From the NCBI GenBank assembly GCA_025991245.1, contig BQMJ01000025.1:124001-188000 (forward strand): a stretch of 64,000 nt of DNA. Direction: 5' to 3'. This stretch comes from Galdieria partita. Taxonomy: Eukaryota > Rhodophyta > Bangiophyceae > Galdieriales > Galdieriaceae. This document shows positions 10,627 to 22,100 of this stretch, piece by piece. The position numbers and the translations under genes are program-made. Below the pieces are notes generated by a model, which was not told the origin of the DNA, made no database searches, and saw nothing but the letters and a program-made list of their open reading frames with translations. Every line of letters begins with the position of its first letter. The first letter of the stretch is position 1.

Positions 10627-13284
10627 TCAAACGTACGTACAACTGGACAATTCACAATCGTTCTCTTCTTGACAAACTTGAACAAACGTATAACCCTGAG
10701 AAAATAAAAATTCCATAGATTGAACTACTTGTTTCCACGTTCTTCTAATACATTCGTGAGGAGGAAACCCTGCATCTTGTGCAACACTCCATTCTACCAG
10801 TTGTGAATGTGGATATAGCCATGTGATGTTGTTTTCATCGTTTGACCAACCCAACACAGTTCTCTCCCGTGGTCCCATGAGTTGGGTCTGTAAACCTCTT
10901 CCCAAAACTTCAGCCCCTGCTATAGGTACTTGTTTGTCTTGTATAGCAGCATGAATCAAAATATATTTTCCGTCATCTATCAAAGTACTGAGCCAACCAG
11001 TAGGTTCACCGATATCCCACAGTTGCTGTATCAATGAGAGGTACAAAGGTACATCGCGCAAATACAATTCTACTTGTAGTGCTCGTATGTAAGGAATGGC
11101 GTCAATAGATTGGCTTAGCAGCAAAGAATAAGGTGCTCCAGCGACTCCCAATACACCAGATGAATACATAGGTGAGAATCCAACCAATGCAGCGCCCAAA
11201 ATACCTCCTTGCGAATTTCCATAGTAGCCAATAGGAATGGATGAAAGATTGAGATGATATCCATTCATAGAACAGTAAGGGAACACTGGAGTGCTATTTA
11301 CTTGCATAGCTTCCCATTCAAGGAAATTACCAGACAACATGGTCCAAAGGACGACTGTAGCATCTGAAAGTCCTTGTAAGATATTATGAGGCAATAGAGC
11401 GAAATGGTCAGGTTCGAAAAGAAGCATCTTGAATACAGAAAGAATATCATATTGACTCATTCCTCTCCAATCAACAGCCCATATGACAGCATTGTAATCA
11501 TTTGCCATGCGTTTTAAATAATCTGCCAAGAACCATTAGTTTTGTTGAATAGCAACTAGCCGTTTTTTCTTACCACTTTGAGCTTCGCCTTGGGAACCCA
11601 TTAGGCCATGTCCATATTGCAACAACATGGACGCTTGATTCCCAGTTTGGCACAGTGAACATGGTAATAATACAGTGAATGGTACAACACTCGTACCGGT
11701 TTGCCTCAACGGATGAGATAGTTTTGAACCTGGAGTATCCTTTTCTAGAAACAATGGTACATTGAACACTTGTCCATGAATTTTTCGAACCCATCCTCTT
11801 TCTTTCAATGAATGTTTACAATCGTATTCTCTTATCTCATCAATCTCTATTCGGGGTTTATCGGCTTGATTATCTGCTGATAACCACAATGTATACAATA
11901 TAGAACGAATTGTATTGGCAAACTGCAGAGTGGCATTTTTACTTTTCACAGTAAACTGCCAGGCAATTTGTATTTGTGGAAGAACAAAACCATATTGAAG
12001 CAGTACAGGAAAGATGTTTCTATGATATATTTGTTGCAGTTGTACATATTGGTGATGACGACAGAGTGTTTCATCAAAAGTTGCACAAGTCAAATTATCT
12101 CGAATGATTTGAAACCCTTTGGGAGTCGGAGCCAAAATGGAATGGTTTCTTCTATTTCGTATATTTCTGACGCCTACGATATATCGATGACCTTCTTGCA
12201 AAGGTTCTGCAGGATGCATGGCTACTGCAGCGTAAGGATCCGAATCATCAAAAAAGTGATTGGAAGAATAGAAATGGGCAACTCTATCCCCAGTTGTGGC
12301 ATCAATCAGAATAGTGGTGGAATTATCGCTCAAGGAAAGATAAAGTTGGTCATAATCAATCAAGTCATCTGGATTCAAGTTCTCCAATGAAAACACAATG
12401 GGTGAGAGTCTACTAAAGCCATCCATATCATCCAGTGATAACCATTCTGCATCCCATTCTTTTCGAAAACGAAAAATAGGTAACCCTTTGAATTGATTCC
12501 TTCTAAGAAATGGAGATGATTCCGACAAAATGTTATCGGAAGGAAAGGGCAGCATACAGTTCCCTGGAGTCAATATAAAGTGACAATCTTCCAAATTTGT
12601 CGTTTGTCGAGTTTGTATCCAAATGTTTCTTAGAGGAATATAAACTGTGGAAAGAATACACAACACATTCAATAGTACAACAATAGCAATGATACGGCGA
12701 AACAATATGAAATAACTCATCATTTCTAGATCTGAATGAATGGAAAGAGCAGCATTTTGTTCCTCCATAGATGGTTGTTCATTCATCGTTGTTAGAACTT
12801 CCATATCAGTTTCGACAGTTTCACTAGATACATATCTCTGAAGCTTCCATCTAAAAAACCAGGAAATTAGAATCAAGCACAAGCCAATCAGACCAGTCAA
12901 GGATAAAAACAATTTGAACGGATAGTAAAGCCAACAAAAAACCTTGTGCTTCCACCAAAAGAATCTATGCAAGCTTCCGGTCCATTCTCTTCCAACCCAG
13001 TTTACTAACAAACAGGCAAACTTTCCCATCACTAGGTGGACTGTAGAACATAAAAGAAACAAAATAACAATGCCACAAATTCCAAGAAGCCATTTACGAT
13101 ATAGAAAACAACTTAGACAGGATAAACTCAATATACCCAATACAAGGAAAATCAAAAATAGAGGCAAAGCAATGAGAAAGCTACTTGAATATACTACGAG
13201 AACGATGCTTTCCAAGAAGGTCACCAAAGGAAGAAAAACGGTGAGAATACCTAGAGGTTTGTGTGGTTTCTCAAGACCAAACAT
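10627..13284 (-). CDS. Multi-pass membrane protein with C-terminal alpha/beta-hydrolase domain
   Basis: Exons 13284-11574 and 11522-10627 join across a 51-nt intron to give about 868 residues. The N-terminal 230 residues contain about five hydrophobic helices (for example SSFLIALPLFLIFLVLGIL and GLCLILISWFF). A lumenal or extracellular middle part follows, with an Ig-like or lipase-N-terminal look (HPAEPLQEGHRYIVGVRNI). The C-terminal hydrolase domain has nucleophile elbow GNSQG (Ser about residue 674), an Asp candidate in AIQDKQVPIAGAE and a His candidate in YPHSQLVEW. The combination of 'parameter-like' middle domain and hydrolase recalls secreted bacterial esterases, so bacterial origin is possible (inference). 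Substrate unknown; esterase or lipase activity is the cautious reading. It is in tandem with the ARMT1-like gene, 12 nt apart. Confidence 0.7.
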
Positions 13285-13860
13285 AAAACTACCCCGACAA
13301 AGCTCACACCTTGAAGTTGTGAATATTCATTGTAGAGCAAAGGGTCTCATTGGGTAATGTCATTTCCTTTCATATTCCAACAATGATAATGATGATGACC
13401 ATACAGTTGAAATGCTTTATTCAAAATGATGAACAAATGATGCACCTGATTAATCAATACATGTTGTCTTCTCTGATGACTGGTCGACGTCAATATTACA
13501 GCGAAATCTATTCATAGAGATGACGCCTCTTACACTGAAAGTTGGAGTGCTAAAATATGTTTTCAATTTAACTTTTTCCTTGATACTTTTCAAAATTCAA
13601 CAAACTTGCACTCTTTAGATTCGTTATCTAATAATCTTTGCTGAATCTATCGATTGAACAAAAGATTTTTCTCTAAAGTGATATTGCTTGGTACCACGAT
13701 GAGTTAGTGATATTGATAGAATTCCTAAATAATATTATCCGCCATTATTATGTTGTATCGACTCTCTAAGAAAAACTGAGCCAAACAACTTCAAGTCTCA
13801 AATATCTCGTAAAGTGCCAAATTTCAACCCATTTATTCCATTGAAAACAAGCAACTAGCA
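13285..13860. other. Intergenic region, no gene seen
   Basis: About 575 AT-rich bases between the hydrolase gene start and the HPF gene stop, both on the minus strand. Stops interrupt all frames, and no tRNA-like fold or clear repeat was noticed. It should hold the hydrolase promoter and the HPF 3' UTR. Confidence 0.5.
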
Positions 13861-14759
13861 TTAACTTTCTCTTTCAGGAACAATCAAACCTACACCACCA
13901 TGGTTGCGTTTGTAAACAATATTAACTTCTCCTGTCTCACTATTTCTGAAAACATAAAAATCATGATCAATGTATTCCAAGCATAACACAGCTTCGGCAA
14001 CAGTTTGACGGGGAACTGGAAACGACTTTCTCTTCACTACTTTCTCTTCAGGACTGAGTGTATCAAGTAAATTGTCATTAGAATACTTGTCAGCCAATTC
14101 TTTCCATTCATTCTCTTCATCCATAGTAGATGGCTTTCTTGTAACCGGATCCGAACCAGGAATAGAACTGGCAGCGATCTCGCTCGTCTTCGGACCATGA
14201 ACAGGTCCATGTGATCGCTCTTTATAACGTTGAAGTTTTCTTTCAGTTATGTCCGAAACCAGGTCTATTGCTGCGTACATCGTTTCTGCACTCTCCGAAG
14301 CTCGAACAACATGTTTCCTTGCAAAAACAGTGACTTCCGCAGTATGACGCAACTTGATAGAAGGATTATGAGCAACAGAGAGATGAACTTCCACTTTGAC
14401 AATGAAATGGATATACTTTGAAATGGCTTTGCCAACTTTCTCTTCCACATACTTGTGTAAAGCATCTGTGAGCTCCTAAAAGAAGAACAATTATCAAAGA
14501 AACACCAAATAGAACAAAAAGCTCGTACAATATTGTTCCCCGTCACAACAAGAAGTTTGACAGCGTCCTCTGAAGTTTTCATAGAAATGGAAACAGAAAT
14601 AGTTTTCTTTGTACAACACCCTTCTCGTAACGGTGCGTTCCTACTATAAGCGAATGGTTTCAAGAAAAGCTCATTTTTCTTTGTTAAACAACGACTGGGA
14701 GCAACTCTACAGAGACAATTAATGGTGCCAGGAACAACATTAACAAAACCTAAAACCAT
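13861..14759 (-). CDS. Plastid ribosome hibernation-promoting factor (long HPF / PSRP1)
   Basis: Exon 1 14759-14529 and exon 2 14475-13861, with a 53-nt intron, give 281 residues. The junction restores the HPF signature VTGNNIELTDALHKYVEEKVGKA, which no single frame shows. The next segment (KVEVHLSVAHNPS...TAEVTVFARKHVVRA) is the rest of the RaiA/YfiA beta-alpha fold that binds the decoding centre of the small subunit. The C-terminal domain (IDHDFYVFRNSETGEVNIVYKRNHGGVGLI) is the long-HPF dimerisation domain that makes 100S ribosomes in bacteria. About 55 N-terminal residues before the fold, rich in Arg, Lys and Ser, fit a plastid transit peptide (inference). Confidence 0.93.
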
Positions 14760-15686
14760 CTAAACAGCAACGAGATCACAATGTGGCAAAAATTATTAGA
14801 TAAAATTGAAAGGATCAATGGTTCGCACAACAGAGAAGAAACAGAAAATAATTACAATGACTAAAAGCTTTACAACAGATTTAGCCGCTTTATGGAGTAT
14901 ACAAGTTATGTTTTATTAAAAAAAATGCTTTCCGTAATAAAAGAACTTCTCGCACTCGAATCAATAGTTTTCATGCTAGAGAACTAACATGTTATGAATT
15001 AATAAGTATTCAAGAGTCAGTCAGATTATACTTTAGGAGTGCCATTATTGTCCATCTAACATTTTGATGTCCTTGTCATGTGAGTCATTTCTTTGCTTCC
15101 TTATTTTGCAATTTTCCGGAAATAATCATAGACTTTTCAAAAAAAGAATCATAAAGTAAAATATAGTTTATTTAAAATTATTTTTGAAACCGTATAATTA
15201 AGAAAGTTCCCTTCTGTGAACAAATAAAATTAAACAAATTTTTAAAGAATTGGAAATCAAAGGACAGTCTTCCTGCAGTATGTGATAGAAAATTCAGTGT
15301 TATGTCTTAATTTTTAATCTTTCGTCTTTAAATCTTTGAAGTATATTAATTTCTTTGGGTACAAAGTGCCTTAAAAAACTTGGAAATTGCTCTTAATTAA
15401 TGAAAAAATTTAAAAATAAATAGTCGCCACCTTGACGTTCTATTTCTGCAGCCTTATAGCATCTCTTCCTTTCTTTAAGAGATTGACTGATTTTTAAGTT
15501 TGACGTTACATTTCTCTCTTGAAAATATTCGTTGCAGCATTTCCCATCGAGCTGTATTTCAATCGTTATTACGACAGCTTGAAAATGAATTTTTTGTTTA
15601 TGTTTGGTTTTGACGAGGTAGATAGAGCGGCTAATGGATGTTAAAGAGTGCTATATTACTTAGGAAGGACATGCCATGTTTAGGAC

Positions 15687-15693
15687 TATAAAA
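15687..15693 (+). promoter_or_regulatory. TATA-box candidate of the proton ATPase gene
   Basis: TATAAAA in a locally GC-richer setting (ggac before, cgga after), about 415 nt upstream of the ATPase ATG. It would imply a long leader that includes the CACGTG and G-run elements. Position and function are inference. Confidence 0.3.
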
Positions 15694-15901
15694 CGGAGCA
15701 TCAAATTTTTTCAAGAGTTGTATTTAAAGATCGGGGAGAGGGGGTTGTTATCAGCCAAACAACGTTTCACTGCAAAGAACTAATTGACAGAATATAATCT
15801 GTGTAGGAAAATTTGAGAGACGAGTTTCAGAGTTTAATAATAGTCGACAGCACGTGAAGCTTGTCCGAAAGAATTACAGATCGAATAAGAATCAATTTGG
15901 T

Positions 15902-15913
15902 GGGGGGGGGGGG
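15902..15913 (+). repeat. Homopolymer run of 12 G
   Basis: Twelve consecutive G follow a T, in an otherwise AT-rich stretch about 190 nt upstream of the proton ATPase start codon. Its exact length is prone to sequencing error. Confidence 0.85.
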
Positions 15914-16105
15914 ATCTTAGCATTTTTTGCCTGGATCTTCCCTATTTTCTGGATTGCCGATCGCACCCTCAGCAGCTTCATTTTGGCCGTTGACTTTGCC
16001 TTCTAGAAACAAAGTACCCATAATTTATAGGCCGGAATCGCCCGTTCCAGCAAATTGAACGGTTGCTAATTTTCTTGTTTTCTTCGGAGGAAGTGGCTTG
16101 GCGTC

Positions 16106-19100
16106 ATGAGCACCGAAAGAGAGAGATCTCTTTCCACCTCCTTAATCAACTCTGATGAGATCAAGGAAGTAGATATCGACGAATGTCTCAAGTTGATGCA
16201 GTAAGTGTTTCCCTCGTCTTGAAGAAGTGTTCCTCCTTACGTTTGTGTTTGAAGGACCAGCGAAGCAGGTCTGACAACTGAAGAGGCTAACAGACGTTTT
16301 GAAAAGTTTGGGCCAAATGCCCTTCCTAAGAAGAAGAAGAATCCAATTCTGCAATTTCTTTCGTTTATGTGGAATCCACTTTCCTGGGTTATGGAGGGCG
16401 CAGCACTTGTTGCTATTGCAGTCTCCAATGGTGGTGGAAAAGCCCCTGACTGGGAAGATTTTACAGGAATTGTTCTTTTGTTACTTATCAACTCGAGTAT
16501 TGGTTATTATGAAGAATCCCAGGCAGGTGACGCCGTCGCAGCTCTGATGGCAGCTTTGGCGCCTCAAGCGAAAGTACTTCGTGATGGGGAGTGGCAGACC
16601 ATAGAAGCTACAGAGTTAGTTCCGGGAGATATAGTATAGTAAGTTATTATTTGAAAATAGGGTTGGTTTGTTTCTAACGTTGATATCGTAGCATAAAACT
16701 CGGTGATGTTATTCCTGCTGATGGTAGGCTTTGTAAGGGTGATGAGTTGAAAGTCGACCAAGCAGCTTTGACTGGAGAGTCACTGCCAGTTACGAAGGGA
16801 CCTGGAGATGACGTCTACTCTGGTTCTACGGTCAAACAAGGAGAGACGAAGCTCTTGGTCATTGGTACTGGTTTGAATACTTTCTTTGGAAAGGCTGCAC
16901 ACTTGGTTGAAAGTACGGAAACTTCAGGACATTTTCAAGCTATTTTAGCTGCTATTGGTACTTTTTGTATGAGTTGGATTTTGTTCTTTATCTTTCTCTT
17001 AATTGTCACGATGTATCCACATTCCGCATTACATTACAATTATCGAGAAGGAATTAATGATATTCTGGTGCTATTGATCGGAGGTATTCCTATTGCTATG
17101 CCTACTGTACTTTCAGTTACTTTGGCTATTGGTGCTCATCAACTTGCTGAAAAGAAAGCAATTGTGACACGAATGACTGCTATTGAAGAATTGTCTGCTA
17201 TGGACATTTTGTGTTCGGATAAGACGGGTACACTGACTCTCAATCAGTTGACAATTGAAAAAGATGTTTTAAGAGTGTTTGACGAACGGTTTTCTGTAAA
17301 TGATTGTATGGTATTTGCTGCCCGTTCTTCTCGCGTGGAGAATCAAGATGCAATCGACTATGCCATTGTGAATTCTTTACATGATCCTGCTGAAGCTCGA
17401 AAAGGAATTGATGAGTTGCACTTTTTGCCTTTTGATCCAGTTGGTAAGAGGACAGCTATTACATATGTGGATCACAAGGATGGCAAAAAGTATCGCATTA
17501 CCAAGGGTGCTCCACAAATTATTTTGAATCTAGCTTACAATAAGGATGAGATTCATCAGGACGTCAATGCCACTATTGATGACTATGCCAATCGTGGCTT
17601 TCGTGCTTTGGGAATTGCACTTGCAGAACTCCCTGATGATATCCAAGGTGGTGAAGATCCTCCAGAGGGCTGCAAATGGGAGTTTGTTGCTTTGATTCCC
17701 ATTTTTGACCCTCCTAGACATGATACAAAGGAGACAATTGAGAAAGCTATCGAAAAGGGAGTAGATGTTAAGATGGTTACTGGTGATCACTTGAAAATTG
17801 CTAAAGAAACTGCTCGACGACTTGGTTTAGGAACGAATATTTTTGAGGCTGATGCCATCGCACATCCTGATAAGACCGAGCAGAAGTTTGGCAAGACTGT
17901 TGGAGAACTTTGTGAAGAAGCTGATGGATTTGCTGGAGTTTTCCCGGAACATAAGTTTAATATTGTTCAAGAGCTTCAAAAGATGGGACATACTGTTGGT
18001 ATGACTGGAGATGGAGTCAATGATGCCCCTGCTTTGAAAGCTGCTCAGATTGGTATTGCAGTTGCCGGTGCAACTGATGCTGCTCGAGGTGCTGCGGATA
18101 TTGTGTTGACTGAGCCAGGACTGAGTGTCATTATTGATGCCATTATTGGCTCAAGGCAAATTTTCCAAAGAATGAAGAATTATTCGATGTATGCTTGTTC
18201 TGTAACAGTTCGTATTGTGGTTACCTTTTCTATTTCTGTTTGGGGTTTCCGTTTCAATATTCCGCCTTTTATGATTCTGATTTTGGCTTATTTGAATGAC
18301 GGGTGAGTGATTTTTGTTGTTTTTGTGCCATCTTGATGACTTTGTATAGTACGATTATGACAATTTCTAAAGATAGAGTGAAACCATCGCCTCATCCAGA
18401 TCGTTGGAATTTGGGTGAAGTTTTCATTTTAGCAACAGCTCTGGGTTGGTGGCTGACTGCAGCAACACTCATATACTTGGCTACACTATATAAGACTTCA
18501 TTTTGGACGGATACGTTCCACTTATACGCAGACTGGAAAAATCCGGTCTTGTTAGCTCAAAAACCTCCTTACTTCCCATATGGTGCTCAGAATAGTTTCA
18601 TGTTGAAGTCACTAATCTATTTACAAGTTTCTATGATTGGTCAAGCTCTTATTTTCTGTACTCGTGCATATTGGATGTTCTTTATGGATCGTCCAGGCAT
18701 TCTTTTGATGAGTGCTTTTTGCTTTGCTCAGAGTACAGCCACTTTCTTATCCGTATATGCCAACTGGGGTTTTACGAATATTGAAGGAGTTGGCTGGGGT
18801 TGGGCAGCAACCGCGTGGGTATGGAATGTTGTATGGTTCCTCCCTTGTGATTTTGTGAAGATTGGAGTTCGTTCCATTATTTTATCAAAGGGCTTCAGAA
18901 ATTGGTCATCTAGAACGATGAAGAGATTGTCTTTAAGGAGATTGTTGCGTCGGTTCCGCCGTGAAGATGATGATGATTCTGAAGAGGATGAAGATGAAGA
19001 GGAGGAAGATGAAGAAAATGGAAAGAAGAAGAAGAATAACAACAATGGCAAGAAAAAGAATGATAAGAAGAAGGCTAAGAAACAAAAGTCTAAAAGTAAT

Positions 19101-19109
19101 ATTTTGTAG
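16106..19109 (+). CDS. Plasma-membrane H+-ATPase (P3A-type)
   Basis: Four exons (16106-16200, 16255-16638, 16692-18302, 18350-19109; introns 54, 53 and 47 nt) give 949 residues. The pump exports protons and energises secondary transport; in an acid-living alga it would also hold cytosolic pH. Seen: N-terminal cation-ATPase domain ([19 protein letters not shown]), actuator TGES, phosphorylation site SDKTGTLT (Asp near 336), [40 protein letters not shown], and about ten membrane helices. The end is odd. After the last helix comes an Arg-rich stretch, then a run of about 20 Asp/Glu, then a Lys/Asn-rich tail. The plant-type regulatory domain and terminal YTV 14-3-3 site are absent, so regulation must differ. 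It converges on CAD, with 82 nt between stops. Confidence 0.95.
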
Positions 19110-19191
19110 TTTCAATTTGTGAGTCTTTTGTGTGTCAGATAATTGTGTTTGCATTAAAATTTGATCTATTTCTTGAAAAGTCTCACAGTGT

Positions 19192-22100
19192 TTAAGCTTT
19201 TCCTAATATCATAGCCAACAATGCCATACGAACATACATACCGTATTCCATTTGTCTAAAGTACACAGCGCGAGGGTCTTGATCTACTTGAGTAGCAATC
19301 TCTTGCACTCGAGGCAAAGGATGCATCACAATCATATGTTCTTTGGCTCGGGTCAACAACTTTGGTGTGATCACGTAACCTTGTTGACACTTTTCGTACT
19401 CTTGTTGAGATGAAAATCGTTCCTTTTGAATACGTGTGACATACAATACATCGGTTTCGGATAATACTTGGGCCAAGTCTCGATACTCACGTTGGTCGAT
19501 TCCTTTGGAAGCAATCTTTTCTAAAACATCCTCTGGCATACGCAAAGACTCTGGACTCACATATCGAATGCGTACGTGATGATATAAACAAAGTAAAAGT
19601 GCCAAAGAATGTACTGTTCGTCCATTTTTCAAATCGCCTACAAAAGTGATGGTCAATCCATTGACCGTTCCTAATTCTTCTCGAATAGTAAAGATATCTA
19701 ACAATGCTTGCGTAGGATGTTCTCCAATACCATCACCAGCGTTGATAACTGGCTTGCCTGCTACATAAGCCGCAGTTTGTGCAGCTCCCTTTTCAAAATG
19801 ACGAATCACAATCACATCTGAATAACAACTCACAGTACGAACAGTATCCGATAATGACTCTCCTTTGGCTACTGAACTATGACTCATCATCTCTTGTATG
19901 GGCAACACGGAGCCTCCTAAACGTTGCATCGCTGCAGCAAAAGAAGAACAAGTGCGAGTACTCGGCTCATAGAATAAAGTAGCCATAACTTTGCCCTTTA
20001 ACAAGTCATAATATCCTACACGCTGTACCATTTGTCGCATTTCATAAGCCACATTGAATAATGCATGAAGTTGTTGTCGTGTGAATTGAGCAACGGAAAG
20101 AATATGATTGCCGGCTAAACAACCATTTCCATAGCCATTCAACGTTGTTGTTGCTGCATCAACACTTTTTGGTATACCACTCTGTAAGTCATACTTGTCA
20201 TCTTGTAGAACGAAGAATGGCCTTTGTGCTTTTGGAGAATTCATCGTTGACGCTTTGGACTGGATGGATGTTACAGAATTCAAAGGTATGTATTCGGCTG
20301 TTTCTACTGATGACTGCTTCTCTTTGCCTCCTATCAAAGGAGTCCAATTATCTTCACGATCCAAAGGAGGAACAACACTAGCAGCTCCTTCCTTTGTAGA
20401 ATAACTATAGGTACTCTCTGATAATCCTTTGTCTTCCATACGTACATCTCGACCAATCCTTTGTCCTTTATACAACATTTTGCCATCCAAATATGCAATT
20501 TCGTTATGGATAACCGTTCGTTGAACGATTCCTCGACACATTTGACCATAAAAAGGTGAATCAATATCCTCAACTGTCCAACAAGTATCCAAATTGACTT
20601 CAACAAATGTATCGCTGGGTTGAGATAATCCAAGAATTCTTCGAGGGTTATCCACCAATCTCGACTCCACCCATGACATACTCAGTCTTCCTTCTTGCAC
20701 GGATGCCAATAATAAGGAGATTGTCTGATACAATGGTCCATATACTACATCAATCATATCCAAATTCTCCCACAAGGCTTCCTTATCACGAGAATCTATG
20801 ATATGATTACCATAGAGATGAACTACCGAAACATCACAAGTAATGGCCAATCCTTTGTTCTTAGCAGCTCTGATTATATCCATATCTTCCTTTTTGCAAA
20901 CTTGTGTGATATGCAATGGTCTAGAGCCATGGATTACTGAACCAAAGAGAATGCTAGTAAGTACCAAACCAGAAGCTTCTACTAGTATGGGAGAGTTGCT
21001 TGGCCATGTTTCCAAATGTTTCCACCACCAAGTGCCAGAATCTGTTACTCTTAAATACAGACCGGCACAAGATTTGAATAAAGAAGCAATCGAATGAGCA
21101 TTATCTCGATGAGCATCCAAATAAATAGTATAGTTGGTTGGAATGCCATTCAAGTTGCTTTCGATTTGATTCGACAATGCATCTAAATCTTGACTATGAT
21201 AGATACCTTGTGTTGCATGTAAACACAGAGTAGTGAAACCACCTCGTAATCCTTGTTCCATCATAGAACAAACATTTTCAACAGGTGTGTTGAATGAAAT
21301 AAAACCGGGTAAAGTGATCACTCGACAACTGAATCGGGCATCATAAGGTTGGAGAACAAGTTGAATATTTCTTCCGCCCAGATTGTACAAAGCATTGACA
21401 AATAATTTAGCACATTTCACGTTGGTAATGAGAGGAACGGAAAAGTCAACAGCTGCTCTTCTAGAAAGATATCCTGGTGATAGGAAGCTTGCCAGTCTTC
21501 GATATTGATTGTTGCTGGGTAGATTGATAAACAAATCGATGGCTTTCTCTTTCATGACTTCCAAGATATTCTTTTCTACATCTCTAGCATATTCTTCATT
21601 CTTTGGCCATATCACAACCGTGGATGGAATACCATGTTCTGATAAGAATTCTGCTGTGCCTGGAGTAGAAAACAAATGAAATCCCATTTCTACAAGTTTC
21701 TTTGCACAAGAAAGAAACTCCAACTTTTCTTTGTAAGGTCCAATGGAAAGACATATATTTCTTTTAGGCAGACGCTGACCAGTAGCTAAATAACCCTTTA
21801 AATAGGCTTCTTCTCTAGTAGCACCATAACATGCAACTTCTCCAGTAGATGCCATCTCCACTCCTAAAATAGGATCGGCTCCTAATAGTCGAGTAAATGA
21901 AAACTGAGGAACTTTGACTCCCACCAATTGAACGCTATTCACTTTGACAGGATAAGGTTTCACTGATTTCCCTATCATGATCTATCCACAAACATTGTCA
22001 AAACATACAAACAAAACATTTATATCATCATAGTTGCTTGCCTTGGTTGCCATTTTCGCCAAATCAATACCCAAAGTTTTGCTTACAAAAGGAAAAGAAC

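Larger units (their letters stand above)
14760..16105. other. Long intergenic region upstream of the proton ATPase
   Basis: About 1.35 kb, by far the largest gap in the window and very AT-rich. All frames are broken. It carries a TATAAAA at 15687, a CACGTG palindrome at 15851-15856 and a run of 12 G at 15902-15913. It probably holds the ATPase promoter and a long 5' UTR; a non-coding RNA cannot be excluded. Confidence 0.5.

Noticed and set aside
18728-19154. Minus-strand frames rich in Ser or Leu opposite the ATPase tail
   Set aside because: Direct complement of the Asp/Glu/Lys-rich tail codons.
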